From: Linnemannia schmuckeri
Lineage: Eukaryota; Mortierellomycota; Mortierellomycetes; Mortierellales; Mortierellaceae
Length of the DNA stretch: 64,000 bases
Reading direction: 5' to 3'
Assembly (NCBI GenBank): GCA_029449235.1
Contig: JANATG010000012.1
Coordinates: 682,001 to 746,000 of the forward strand
Below are positions 24,301-35,586 of the stretch, in pieces (position 1 is the first letter of the stretch; the number at the start of each line of letters is the position of its first letter). A program made the position numbers and the translations under genes. The notes beneath the pieces were generated by a model that did no database searches, was not told the origin of the DNA, and was given only the letters and a program-made list of their open reading frames with translations.

Positions 24301-25171
24301 AGTTGTCAGTTTCCCATTTGGTGTCTCTTTTTCTCTGCATCTCTGCATCTTAATTATCTCTCTTTTTCCTTTCCCTTCTTTTTTTCTCTTTTTGCCTTCT
24401 TTCCTTTCCTTACCTTACCTTTATCCCCTTCTCACCATTCCCCTTCTTCCTGTCTTTTGTCCATTTTCCCCTCTAATCACACACTCTTCTCCCCTCATCT
24501 CTTTGACTTTGACCTTTTATCCGAAAAAACCTCACACAACCCCCACAACATCCTTTCCATAAGCACCATCGACAATTATCCTTTTCAGCGCTCTGACAGG
24601 ACGACATCGTCCCTGAACCCCTATTAACTTTATCAGCGACCTGACCTACCTTCGCCACCACCATTAATTATCCTTTCTCCATTACTACTCCTGTCTCTAC
24701 CCAACATATCCTTGCACCCTCTCCCGTAACACTCCCCTCTTTGCGATACGCCAACACATCACACAAGGCGACCAAACACCGTCGGAATCATAAAAGAAAA
24801 ACGAGCAAGGTTCTTTCAGCCCTCCAGGTAAAAGAGAGAGAGAGATAGATCCTTCCTCTTTGGCAGGCAAAGAGCCCATTTTCACTTTTTTTTCTCCTCT
24901 CGCTCGTAGTTCGGGCAATGGTCTGGTTTGTCAATGGCCACCTACCCTCCCTCACTTGTCCAAATGTTCGCCGCTGGGGATGAAACTCTATGCAGAGAAA
25001 TCTTGGTGCCCAGTGGCGTGGAGCAGAAAAAAAAAACAAGACTGAAAAATTATGCCTTACCCAACAAAGCCCATCTCCGCATTAATGGGGAAAACCAATC
25101 CCCTCTACCCTCGTTGCAGATATATCTACAAACATCCGGCGTCGTCTGCGTGTGCTTGTGCTCTTCCGCCA

Positions 25172-25173
<2 letters not shown>

Positions 25174-25204
<31 letters not shown>
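25174..25204. repeat. Homopolymer T31
   Basis: Run of about 31 T in a C/T-rich setting between leader-like segments. Confidence 0.9.
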
Positions 25205-25206
<2 letters not shown>

Positions 25207-25433
25207 CACTCCTTCTTACTCTTCATTTTCAATTGTTCTTGGGAAACTGACAACGACCCAAAGGAGCTTCAATTAAGACACCGGCCGTTGGAAAACATCT
25301 TGAAACAATTAACCTTGCCCCGAATACAACGGCCAAAAGATGAAGAGAGAAAAAGAAAATCTACTATGCGTCATTCATTTGCGTTTATTCGATTTTTGAT
25401 CCCCCCCCCCTTCTCTCTCTCTCTCTTCCCCTG

Positions 25434-25490
25434 TTCTCCCTGTTCTCCCTGTTCCCCCTGTTCCCCTGTTCCCCTGTTCTCCCCTTTTCC
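25434..25490. repeat. Minisatellite CTGTTCTCC / CTGTTCCCC
   Basis: About six tandem, slightly varying 8-9 base units of C-T-G-T-T-C-(T/C)-C-C, following a CT dinucleotide run. Confidence 0.8.
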
Positions 25491-26126
25491 AGTTCTGGAC
25501 ATTACCATGGCGTGGTTTTTTCATTATATCGCTTTCTTTCACCTCTAATTGGTGCTCGTTGCTCTCTTTCCGTTGGGAAATAAGATACGAAAATTGTGAT
25601 TTGTGCAATCCAGGCAAGGGATAACGGCTTCTATTTTGTCTCCGTGGCTCTTTTTTTTTTATATATTCATATTATGTCCTGAGGGGTGCAAGAGAGTATG
25701 AAAGAAAGAGGGAAGAAGAGAAGAAAAGCCAGGGGTTAATTGACTATGTTCAACAACTGATTTTTGTTTCCATTTGAGCTAAAGAGGAAATAATAAAAAA
25801 GAAATAAAACATAAAAGAGTGGACGCGTCCCCCCCATCCAGGGGTGTTGTTGGGTTGGCCGGTGATGGGGTCTCAGATCACTCAATTTTATTCGGTAGTG
25901 ATAATTAAAATTATGGCACTGAAAGTCTTGTCCACATAAATCACAGCTGATAGGGGAGAGAGAGGGAGAGAGAGATGTGATCCCCTATGTTTCGCCCATC
26001 TCGACATCTCATCGTTTCTTTTTCTCTTTTTCCTCTCTTTTGGTTGGGCCCCCTTTTCTTTTCTAATGCAATCATATGTCGTACATCCACACTTCCTCTC
26101 CGCTGGGTCCATTCGTCCATCCCTCG

Positions 26127-26162
26127 CACACTCACACTCACACTCACACTCACACTCACACT
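26127..26162. repeat. Hexanucleotide (ACTCAC)n microsatellite
   Basis: Six near-perfect copies of ACTCAC, ending in a variant CTCGCAC, about 660 bases before the start of the Gln-rich protein gene. Confidence 0.9.
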
Positions 26163-26821
26163 CGCACCCACGCGCGCTCAATCCATCTCTCTTCTTTGCT
26201 CACTCTTTTTTATTTTCGTTTTAGGCTATCCACGTTGTTCGACTGCATCCAAGTACCAGATCCAATTATCTTATTCTCGTCCTCCCTTCTTTCGCCATCA
26301 TCATCAGCTCCCTCTCAAAGCAAAAGAAAAAAGCGTGGTCCCTCCCTTTTTGGTTGCACTTTTCGTTGTAATCATCTTTACATTCACAGGTACATACAAT
26401 CATTAAGGAAAACTAATGAATACCTGTGCATTTGTACCATTTTTCGAATGTCCACTGGACTGAAAGAGGGAAAAAAAAGGGGGCTGAAGAGAAAGAAAAC
26501 GGTCTCGAATCAATCTTATTTCCAAAGGCGCAACAACATCGACAACATTAATGGCTGTCATTTTCTCATTATTCTTGTTAATTGTCCGGGGCACTAAATG
26601 TCATCTCTTTCATTGTCTCCTTTCAACTCTTTCTCCCCCTCCACCTTCCCTCCCTCCTTCTCTCTCGTTTCTTCATTTCCCCCTACTTCCCTTCCTTCTT
26701 TCTTTTCATTATCGACCGATCTCCATACTATCAATTCTTCCTTTCGTTGCACAATCGCACCCCCTTACACCTCCCTCCTCACTATCCACTACTCAAACCA
26801 CCAGTCTTAGGCTGATCAAGC

Positions 26822-29800
26822 ATGATTCAATCCAACCATACCTCCTATTATCGGGACGAGCGTTATCACCACCAGAACGGAGACCGGTCCCCCATAGATC
26901 AACACCAGAGCCATGCTCTGAGCGCAAAGCAGAACATACTCTATCGAGATCCTCATTCTCACTCCGACCAACACAGGCGTCAACACAGCTATGCAGAGCA
27001 GCAACAGCAACAACAACAGCATCATCAGCATCATGTACAACATCAACAACAACAGCACCAACCTCAACAACAACAGCAGCAACAGCAACATCGCCAGCAA
27101 CAACCATATCATCCTTCACAACCACACCACTCTATCCAAACAGCAGCAGCAGCAGTACGCCAACATTCAGCGATAGCCAAGGGCAACGAGGATCACCACC
27201 ACACTACCCCAACACATCACTATGCCATACCAGTCGTTCAACCCTCCGACCCATCCTTTACGCAAAGGCCGCACTCGCGGTCCTTTTCTGGTACGCATCA
27301 ACACCCACAATATTCACATGCCCCCATCTCTCCACCGACACCAATGCACTCTCAAGGAGGAGGTCATCGCCTTCACCACAGCGTCTCCGCAGGCCATCTT
27401 GTGCCAGCAGGTTATCGCTCAGCGCCTCTCGGCAACAGCCTTCCTGATCCCATGGGCTCAAAACCTCGGCCACCAACAGGTCCTGTGGCTCCTCCTAACA
27501 ATGTCAAGAAGAAGGACCCCTATGCGACAGCGTGGCGGACGTATTCCAAAATTGCAGAGGAATTGGACCTGTTGAACCCGGATGGCAGTCTGTACCCGAT
27601 CTCCAAGGAGGCGATTTTGAAATATTTGCGCCACCAATCCAAACGCATCAAGTCCAGTAACCTTCACTGGTATGTCAACGGCCTCAAGAAGCATCAGGAA
27701 AACCTTGGATTCCCCTGGGACGATATCAGATATGACGATCAGGTCGTTGCTCTGCTTAAAGAGCTGACTCTCCACCCGGTCACGATCGTTCACGGTGGCA
27801 GCACCACCAACAACAATAATAACAATGGAGTGCTCAGCGGCAACAACCGGGCTGACGGAGCGGCAGCAGCCTATGACCAAGCGCCAGATCGGCAGCGTCA
27901 AGTAAGCGGTGGCAACGCAGTCTTCCCTTCGCCGCAAAGCAGTCATTATCATGCTCCGCTACCAACACCCATCGACACGGCTACTAAGATTACTGGCCTT
28001 TCAATCTCACAGCCAAAAATCCAACCGCCTTCGCAACCCTACCCAGGATCCTATGGCTCATCAGAAACTCACAGATCATCTAGCGGGTACAACTACGAGG
28101 AGAAGCCATCGTCAGTGCAGACGAAGCAGAGCCATTCGACCGGTGTCCAACGGACGCAAATCTACTCTCCCCCAACCACCAAGGCTACCTCCTATCATTC
28201 GGCGCCGATCCAACTATCATCAGGACATGGACAAGGGGAACATCTCCAGTCTTCGCGTAACCAAGGACAACAGTTTTCACCCGTCATCGCTAAGAGCCAG
28301 CAGATTTCACCCATGTCCAGCTCTGAGATTCAAATCGGCACACCATTATCGAGAAACACTCAAAATGCTGATCCCAGCCATGAAGGGTCAAAAGTCGAAA
28401 GGACAGGTTAGTCTTACACAATGATAGAAAAGGTCAAGAGCAGGTTCTCTGAAATTGATGCCACAACTAACTCTGATTTCGCTTAAACTTGTGTTTCTTT
28501 TCCTAGGGCATCTGGTATCACCAACAAGCCCCGGCGACGAAATGGAGGGGGACTTTGAAGCGCCTTCAAGGAATCAGGGCTACGAAGACCAGGAAAACTA
28601 CCAGCCAGAGTACATGGATGAAGAACCCTCTGAACGAGTCGCTTTGAAGCGGTTTGCCTCCACAGGCACACTGAGAAACCAGTCGCGAGCGTCAGCTGTA
28701 AGTGTCCTGTTATTTGGTTTTTGACCAGGTATCTCTCTACACGGGCAGCCTTTTAACTTCTCGCGGACATTTGGTATTCTTGTTGTTGTGTTACTAGATC
28801 TCGGTGCATCCATATCCACGACCAAGCGATCATAGACAGAGAGATGATCAGTCGACAACACTATCGCCCAGGGCGCGAGAAAATGACCCTAATGGTGGCA
28901 GTCTTTTCTTCCCAGTTGGAAGCCCAGACACCGCATCATCATCGGCGTTGCAAAGCCGGGTCTCTCCTCTTGGGTCCGCTGCCTCCATCGGTTCCAACTC
29001 TCCTGCCAGCCGCAACGCCACAGGAGGACCCATCCCATCTACTCCACGTCACAAGCGAACGAATGGCGTGGTCTCGTCTCCCATCTCGACTGTCGCTGCA
29101 GTCATTGCTTCAGCTGCTACCGCTGCAGCCGCTGCCGCCATGCCTTCCTCACCGGTTGTCACTGGCAAGCAGACGGTTCAGTTCTCGGAGGTTGCAGAGG
29201 TTGCACAGAGACTGCAGACTAAGTATGGCAACCAATGCTCGAGTCATCCTTGGGGATGTGTTGAAATATCGGAGGACTTTCATCTGGAGCTCACCATCAA
29301 GATGTACATGGATTGGGCAGGCCTTGTTGTAAGTTGACTTACTTGTTCGTTTTGATTATCACAGTACTATTTTCCATTAAGTGCAGAATCAACCAACTAA
29401 CGAGAATGTGCATCACTCTTTTAACGAAAACAGGCGAGCCAACGGTTGTCGATGGATGAGCTGCCAGATCTCCCCGAATTCAGAGTTACAGACCGGACAG
29501 GATTATCGTCCTCACCTCCAATAACATTTGTCAGAGGTGGAGCTCTGAAGCGTATGAGCTCGACCCCGTCAACCATCACCATGGGATCGTTTTCACAACA
29601 GCATAGAGCCAACACGGGCTTGAAGAGCGAAGAGCTTTCCCCTTCCCTTGACAGCCATAGCAGCCCCAGCTCGCGATCAAGTCGATTCGGTAGCAGTAAT
29701 GGCGCTATCCGGAAACATCGGTCTCCCTCACGGTCCCCTATCTACGGATCCAGTCCTAAGGAGGGTTACCTCATTGAGAGCCTCATGAGTCGGATTGGCA

Positions 29801-31293
29801 GTCCTCCTCCTACAAGCTTTTTGCCTTCCCCTCCCGCTATGCCCTTCTCTAGCAGCAATAGGGAAGGGCCAGTAGTAGAGGGTGGTGAGTTGAGTCCTCG
29901 ACTGAGATCTTGCACTCTGTCGACTGGAGGTGGGTTAGCCAATTCTTCTACTACCCGTGTTCGGGCACGCAGGATGGCCAGCAGCCCAAGCTTAGGTCAG
30001 CACCACCCATCTTCCCTATCCCCTTCACACTCACAACAGACCACCTTACCGTCTGGACATCTGAAACGAGGGAACAGCCACGGAATGGCTAGTCCGCCCT
30101 CGCTCCCGTCGCGACCACAGTTCATGCCACCCATGCCGCCCGTTCCGCCTCTGCCCTCGTCCTTGAAGGTGCTGAGGTCAGCATCTGGGAAGCAGTATGT
30201 GCTAAAGAGTGGAAGTGGACTATCACGTCGTCTGAAAGCAGGAAGAGGCGAGGTAGGAGGAGGAGATAGTAGAGCAGAAGCTACTGCTGCTGCAGGATCT
30301 GCGGCACCATCAGGACCAGGGTCTATCCTATCGAATTCGACAGCCTCGTCCCCTCCGTCGGAGGACATGGAGCTCTCGGCCAATGAGGACGAAGACGGCG
30401 AGACGATGATGATGGCGATGGACGACGAGGAGGAGAAGGAAAATGGCGCGGGGCATCATCAAATGAGGGGTTCGAGACCATTGAGAGCTGCAATGTCGCC
30501 ATTATCGCCAGTATTGAATGAGTTTTCGTTCAGAAAGCCTTTTTGCCATTATGAGGACAGGGAGGAGGACTTGGAAATGGCTGGAAGCAGACACGAGACA
30601 AGTCAAGGGGACGAAAGAGAGAAAGAATTGGGCGAGGAGGAGGAGGAAGATGAACGAAGGGGTGATGGTAAGGACAAGGATAGCGGGAGGATGAGGCGGA
30701 GAGAAGAACATATGACTGCAGATCCATTACAGGACAACAACAACAATAGCGGGAGCAGCACTAGCCGTCCAGACCGCGACCGACTTTTAGGGGAGGAACA
30801 GCAGCAGCGGTCCTATCGCGATGACTACTTTCTGTCACGGTCCCCTACCATTAACAACAACAACAGCAACAATGCTTGGCCAAGCATGGTGCGAGTAGAG
30901 TTTGATGAGGATATGGAGGCAGATAGTGAGGTTGAGGAACAGGAACAGGCCAATGGTGAAGATATGCACGGATCGACGCTTCAAGACCCAAATCAAAATC
31001 AACAACACAAACAACAACAACAGTTTTCACGTCGACAGGATAATGAAACTTCTTATGACCGTGGAAAGGAGAAGGAGCAGGACTTGGATGAGGAGGAAGT
31101 GGAGGATGGAGGGGCGGCGGTCAATTGGGAGCAAGACCAATCAGAGCGCGAGAGAAGGTCATTGCATTTCCATGGCATGTACCATCAACAGCAACAGCAA
31201 CAGCATATTCGGCATCATAGCAGCAACGACCGCGATGAAGACAAGGTGGAAGAAGTCCGGATGGAATTCAGGAGCCTCCACTCATCCTCCTAG
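26822..31293 (+). CDS. Large Gln/Ser-rich, probably nuclear protein with a recombinase core-binding-like block
   Basis: Four exons, 26822-28406, 28507-28697, 28798-29328 and 29434-31293; 1388 residues. Residues 1-130 are Gln/His-rich (poly-Q interrupted by His). Residues 227-320 form a compact conserved-looking block: KKDPYATAWRTYSKIAEELD, then YPISKEAILKYLRHQSKRI, SSNLHWYVNGLKKHQENLG and a final helix ending LLKELTLHPV. The spacing (aromatic Trp-x-x-Tyr helix, YPIS, Y-L, SS-x-x-x-Y-x-x-G-L-x-x-H) resembles the SAM-like N-terminal DNA-binding domain of tyrosine recombinases, as in Crypton-derived regulators. No catalytic R..H-x-x-R..Y domain follows. A second ordered block spans 713-785 (FSEVAEVAQRL, HPWGCVEISEDFHLEL, KMYMDWAGL), and its last part is split by an intron. 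The rest is low complexity with Ser/Pro, acidic and poly-Q runs. A transcription regulator is plausible; the family is not known to me. AATAAA follows at 31334-31339. Confidence 0.85.
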
Positions 31294-31333
31294 TTTTTTC
31301 ACCCCTTTACCTTGTATTTTTTTCCCACCCTAG

Positions 31334-31339
31334 AATAAA
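31334..31339 (+). terminator. Polyadenylation signal of the Gln-rich protein gene
   Basis: AATAAA 41 bases after the stop codon. Confidence 0.55.
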
Positions 31340-31495
31340 TAGTAAAGCAAAAGAGTTGGTTGATCAGCGAAAAGTGACAGCCTCCCCCCTCCTCCTCCCC
31401 CAAAAATGGTGATATTTAAATCACGTCTCCTTTCTAACTTTTTCCGAGAACCAACCACATTGAGAGTTTTGTTTTGTTTTGTTTGGCTTTGCTTA

Positions 31496-31521
31496 TTTTT
31501 TTTTTTTTTTTTTTTTTTTTT
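31496..31521. repeat. Homopolymer T26
   Basis: About 26 T following GTTTT repeats, 200 bases after the Gln-rich protein gene. Confidence 0.9.
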
Positions 31522-31738
31522 GGTTTTTATTAAACAACGGTAAAACTCAACTGCATCCGAGCATCCCCTTGTTTCTAATCCTTCCTCTCTCCAATTAATT
31601 TTTTTTTAACGTAGCGTGCCTGGTAAGAAACAAAAACAATGAACAGGAAAAAAGAAAAGAAGGCAATAAGAGTTTTTTTCTGTTGTATGATGTGTTCAGC
31701 ATTAGAAGAAGTCGCCGAAACCTTACTTATTCCCGTCC

Positions 31739-31762
31739 AAAAAAAAAAAAAAAAAAAAAAAA
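31739..31762. repeat. Homopolymer A24
   Basis: About 24 A, 220 bases from the T26 run and of opposite base, so the pair could fold as an A:U hairpin in a transcript. Confidence 0.85.
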
Positions 31763-32805
31763 TCAAAAAGAGGAAAATAGCCCAAGGCCCTTTCTTTTTT
31801 GTACCTCACTCCCATCGCCCGCTCGAGACCAACCTCTTTCCCCTTCCTCTTCCTCCCCCTCCTTCCTTTTCTCACTCTCTGTTTCTCCCTTCCCTTTCTT
31901 TGTTCGCTTACGCTCCCAGATAACAAGAAAGTGGGCAAGTAGCAAGTTTGTAAGACCTGAGAAGCCCCGAGCGCGCGGAAATTGGGACAAGTGGGACAAA
32001 TAAAGAAAAAATAAGATGGTGAGCTGACTATCTAATCAAAATAAATAAATAAATAATAAACAGTCATTACAAACGAGGGAGTGAAGAAGGAAGGGGAAGA
32101 TATCACGACGAAACACAGACCCTTCAACAAACAATCGGATTGTTTTTTTTTTCCTGGCTCCCAGCAGGAGGGTCGATCGCGTAGACCAAACAAAGTAAAG
32201 GGGAAAAAAAACCAAAAAAAAAAGGATAGAAACTATGCTATAGTAAAAATGAGATGCAAACTAAATCATATTTTCTTCCTCTCCTTACCTTGTCGCTCAA
32301 TCTAATGGTCTAAATAAATGATGAATTGAGATAGGAGATCAACAAGACGCACGAACGAGAAGACGAGGTTGAGAGCGACGGAGGGAGGCAGTTGAGGGGC
32401 AGATTAGTTCTTGTATCAACCCATTTGGTTGCATTGTTCAGAAATACGGGAACACGAGGCGGACACAAACGAAGCACGGCCGTCCAAAGAAAGAATCGAA
32501 AAAGAGTTGTTAGATAGGCTATGACGAAAGCCAAAACGAAATGGGTCTAAAAACTGCATTTGCTCCAAATGTTTGCACCACTAGAACGAAAAATAACCAA
32601 AGGATGTAGTTATAGGAGGAGAGACATAGGAAGAAGCATGTAAGGAAGCACGGGAGGAGAGGCAAAGAAAAGAAGGAAAGGGGAAGAGGAAGAGGGAGAA
32701 GAAGAGGAAATGGTTCCCAGACTTTCATGCTTTCCCAGTCAACAAGCTAGACCACATTGCTTGGAGGATGGAGGACAGGGTGAGGTTGCTGTCGTTCTTG
32801 TTGCC

Positions 32806-32806
<1 letters not shown>

Positions 32807-32854
<48 letters not shown>
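32807..32854. repeat. Homopolymer A48, the longest in the window
   Basis: Forty-eight consecutive A between CCC and GAG. No target-site duplication or upstream retroelement sequence was seen, so it does not look like a retrotransposon tail. Confidence 0.9.
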
Positions 32855-32860
<6 letters not shown>

Positions 32861-35056
32861 TGATGTTTTCTCGATGCGAAGATTAACTATGGCTTTGGTC
32901 CTAGTACTAAATGATTATGAGATATTCCAAAAAAATCAAAGATCAACGTGTATTGACCAATTGATGGCCAATGGGTCGGTTTCATGCGTTTAGTTTCATT
33001 CTTGCTGGTCTCATCCATCACGTTGTAGCAACCTGATCAAAAAGAAAGAGATGACTCTTGTATGCACCCGGCGGCAACTCCTTTCCTTCCAGATGAATAA
33101 ATAAAAATACAGAGATGCCATCGTCGTTGTCTCCAAAGAGCCTTGTCTTTGTTGATATTGGTGTTGATGAAGATGATGTTGTGGATGTTGTTGCCCAAAA
33201 TTTAGATAGGTGCAGAACAAATCCGTGACCGAAGAAAGAAAGTCAACTAAAGACCCTGACCTTCGGTTGTCTGCCTATCAAGTCAGCCAAACCCATCACG
33301 AGAATTATGCCGTAGATGGACGTTGTTTCTTGTGATCAGAAGGAAAAGTGCTGAGAGGAGAAGGAAAAACAGTAGAGGATAGTGGAGAGGGAAGAAAGAG
33401 GAGCTTTACTCACAGCTCGCATTTTAGGAAAACTGACAAAGAAAAAAACCCTGCCTCATTCTCTCTCTGTCTCTCTATCGCTCGCTAGGTCCGTCCCTAC
33501 CATTCGGCTTTGTGTCCCCTTTCTTTGTCGTTCTCTCAAGAAAGCGACTCCCATGCGCAACAGCAAACACGAAGCAAACACAATGCAGCCGATAGTCGTT
33601 AGATTTTTTTTTTTTTTTACCGTTTTGTCCTCCGTTCCTTCTTTCTCTACCTTGTAGAAAGAAAAAATGCCGTTGGATCTGACAATTTTCGTTATGCAGT
33701 TGCTCTTGATAAAGCTCCGAGTCTGACTTTCTCTCTGTCCTTTCAGTGGTGAGCTTCTATCTGTATGAGGGAATGAAACGCATGGCTTTCATTTTTTTTT
33801 CCTTGTTCCTTAGTCTTTACTTGTTTATCTATCACATGGCTATTACTGACCCATATAGATAAACGTATGTAGTGTGGAGGTTTAATGAAAAGGAAAAAGA
33901 GAAGAATAAACGTAACATTAGTGTAGGTGGAAGGTGTAGACAGTATCACCAATAATAGAAAGTTTTTCTTTTTTTTTTTTTCATTGACAACGACACTCAT
34001 TCTCCTTCTACTACAACTGTACCATACTTTTTTTGGTTTATTTCGTGCACACCCTCTTGTTCCTTGCGAAACCAAGAAACAAAAAAATACAGTAGATTCT
34101 TCGTTTTTTTTTTTAAGCTTCGGGAGTACAAGAGCTAGTATGGGTGGCATGAGCGATATCGAGTGTTTTGTCGGTGTATGTGGTTGAAACACATGGATGT
34201 CGTTTGTTCCTTTTTGTTTTCTACGAGTTGCCTTCCTTCTTTTTTAGTCTTTTTTTGTACCAACCACAAAAAGAAATATGAAAGGCTGGACAATTATTAA
34301 GCTTCCTCTTGGTGTTATGTTTTGTTTCTTCCTTTGCTTGCATTACGATAGAAAAAAGGAAAATGAGCATTGTTGGTTTACAGGCAAGCAGCTGAGGCCA
34401 CTAGACCAAGTTTGGTTAGAATTAAAATGAGTGAGTGAGAGAATGAATTGAGTGAAGGAACGAGAGTGGTTGGGAGTGGTTCAGTTTGTTCGCCATCTTG
34501 GCGCTTGCATTACCCCTTTTTTTCCCTTTCTCAGTTCTTTCCGCTCCCCTGTCTTCCATATTTTTTGTCGTTGCCTTATGTCATTTCCGTTCGCAGTGTG
34601 ATCACCGCATGGGATTGCCGATAGAAAGAACTAAATAGAGGAAAAGGGAAAAATATGCTAAAAAAGGATCTTCGTGTCCTCCCACTAGCCCTACAGGTGC
34701 ATCAAAATGCTAGTGAACTCGTGTTAGAAGAAAAAGAAATCGGCATGTTTAAGGGAGGGGTTCGACTCCAACGAGCCAAATTTGATAAACAATCGGGTAT
34801 CGAGGCATCGTATCCTTCCCTTACACCAATGTCATTTTCACCGGGGGTTGTAGTGGTGATGATGGTGAAGGTGGTTCAATTCAAGAGAAGGTAAAGAAGA
34901 GAGTGAAGGGGATGAGCATAAGCACACGTACAAGCGCACAAAGCAAAGGTGTCCATATGCAAACAATTGAACGTTGTGTATTGTATTTTCGGTATTTTAT
35001 TTTTCTTTTGATCAACAAAAAAAAAGAGGGAACTATGGTACAAGGCAAATATAAAC

Positions 35057-35077
35057 AAAAAAAAAAAAAAAAAAAAA
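35057..35077. repeat. Homopolymer A21
   Basis: About 21 A downstream of the Ran1-type kinase gene. Confidence 0.85.
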
Positions 35078-35586
35078 GAGTTGAGCACAGAACAAAAAAA
35101 AGGGAAAGCGGTTTAAGGGAACGAGCTTCTTTTTTCAGGAGGCCCGTTAGGTATTGATACAAATGAATAGTCAAAGAGCGTGGTGGGTAATTTGCAAACG
35201 ACAAAAAAACTGGACAAGAGACAGATCGGGCTAGTGGGTAGAGGGTAGAGAATGAAGAGGGAAAAAAAGGGACAAGGAAAAGTTTGATATGCAGGCGAAC
35301 ATGGCGTAGAACAAAGGAACAAAAGAAAAAAAGGGCCGTGATATGCAAGGAAAAATTGGAACGAATAGGCATAGGTCTGGGTCCCGGCGTAAACAAGATA
35401 GAGGGAAAAAGTAAACAAGAAAGAGGGAAAAAGAAAGGGAGGAGTTCGCGTGTCTCGCTTGGACCCAAACGAAAAAGAAAAGTAAAGAAAAGAAAAGAAA
35501 AGAAAAGCTCGTTCATATCCACTCTCTATTACCATCCCATGGATCGCTTGGTTCAGTCAGCACAGGATCACACCGAGGTAAGCGAC

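Larger units (their letters stand above)
19888..26821. other. 6.9 kb gene-free interval upstream of the Gln-rich protein
   Basis: No exon chain was recognised on either strand. Contents: T29 at 21325-21353, a strongly C/T-rich leader-like stretch at 24330-24760, T31 at 25174-25204, CTGTTCCCC-type repeats at 25434-25490, and an (ACTCAC)n array at 26127-26162. Another C/T-rich leader at 26610-26800 runs directly into the ATG at 26822. The two leader-like stretches could mark a long, possibly spliced 5' UTR for the gene at 26822. Confidence 0.5.
31294..35586. other. 4.3 kb convergent gene-free interval
   Basis: Lies between the 3' ends of the Gln-rich protein gene and the Ran1-type kinase. Rich in homopolymers: T26 at 31496-31521, A24 at 31739-31762, A48 at 32807-32854 and A21 at 35057-35077. 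No coding exon was recognised. Confidence 0.55.

Noticed and set aside
26551..27447. 298-codon frame overlapping the start of the Gln-rich gene
   Set aside because: Ser/Pro/Thr translation of C/T-rich leader and of CAG/CAA repeats in another frame; the frame at 26822 carries the ordered blocks and continues through three clean introns.
32807..32854. A48 as a retrotransposon or processed-pseudogene tail
   Set aside because: No gene-like sequence precedes it on either strand and no target-site duplication was found.
34740..34790. GGTTCGACTCC, a match to the tRNA B box
   Set aside because: No T-stem pairing, no A box at proper distance and no acceptor stem.
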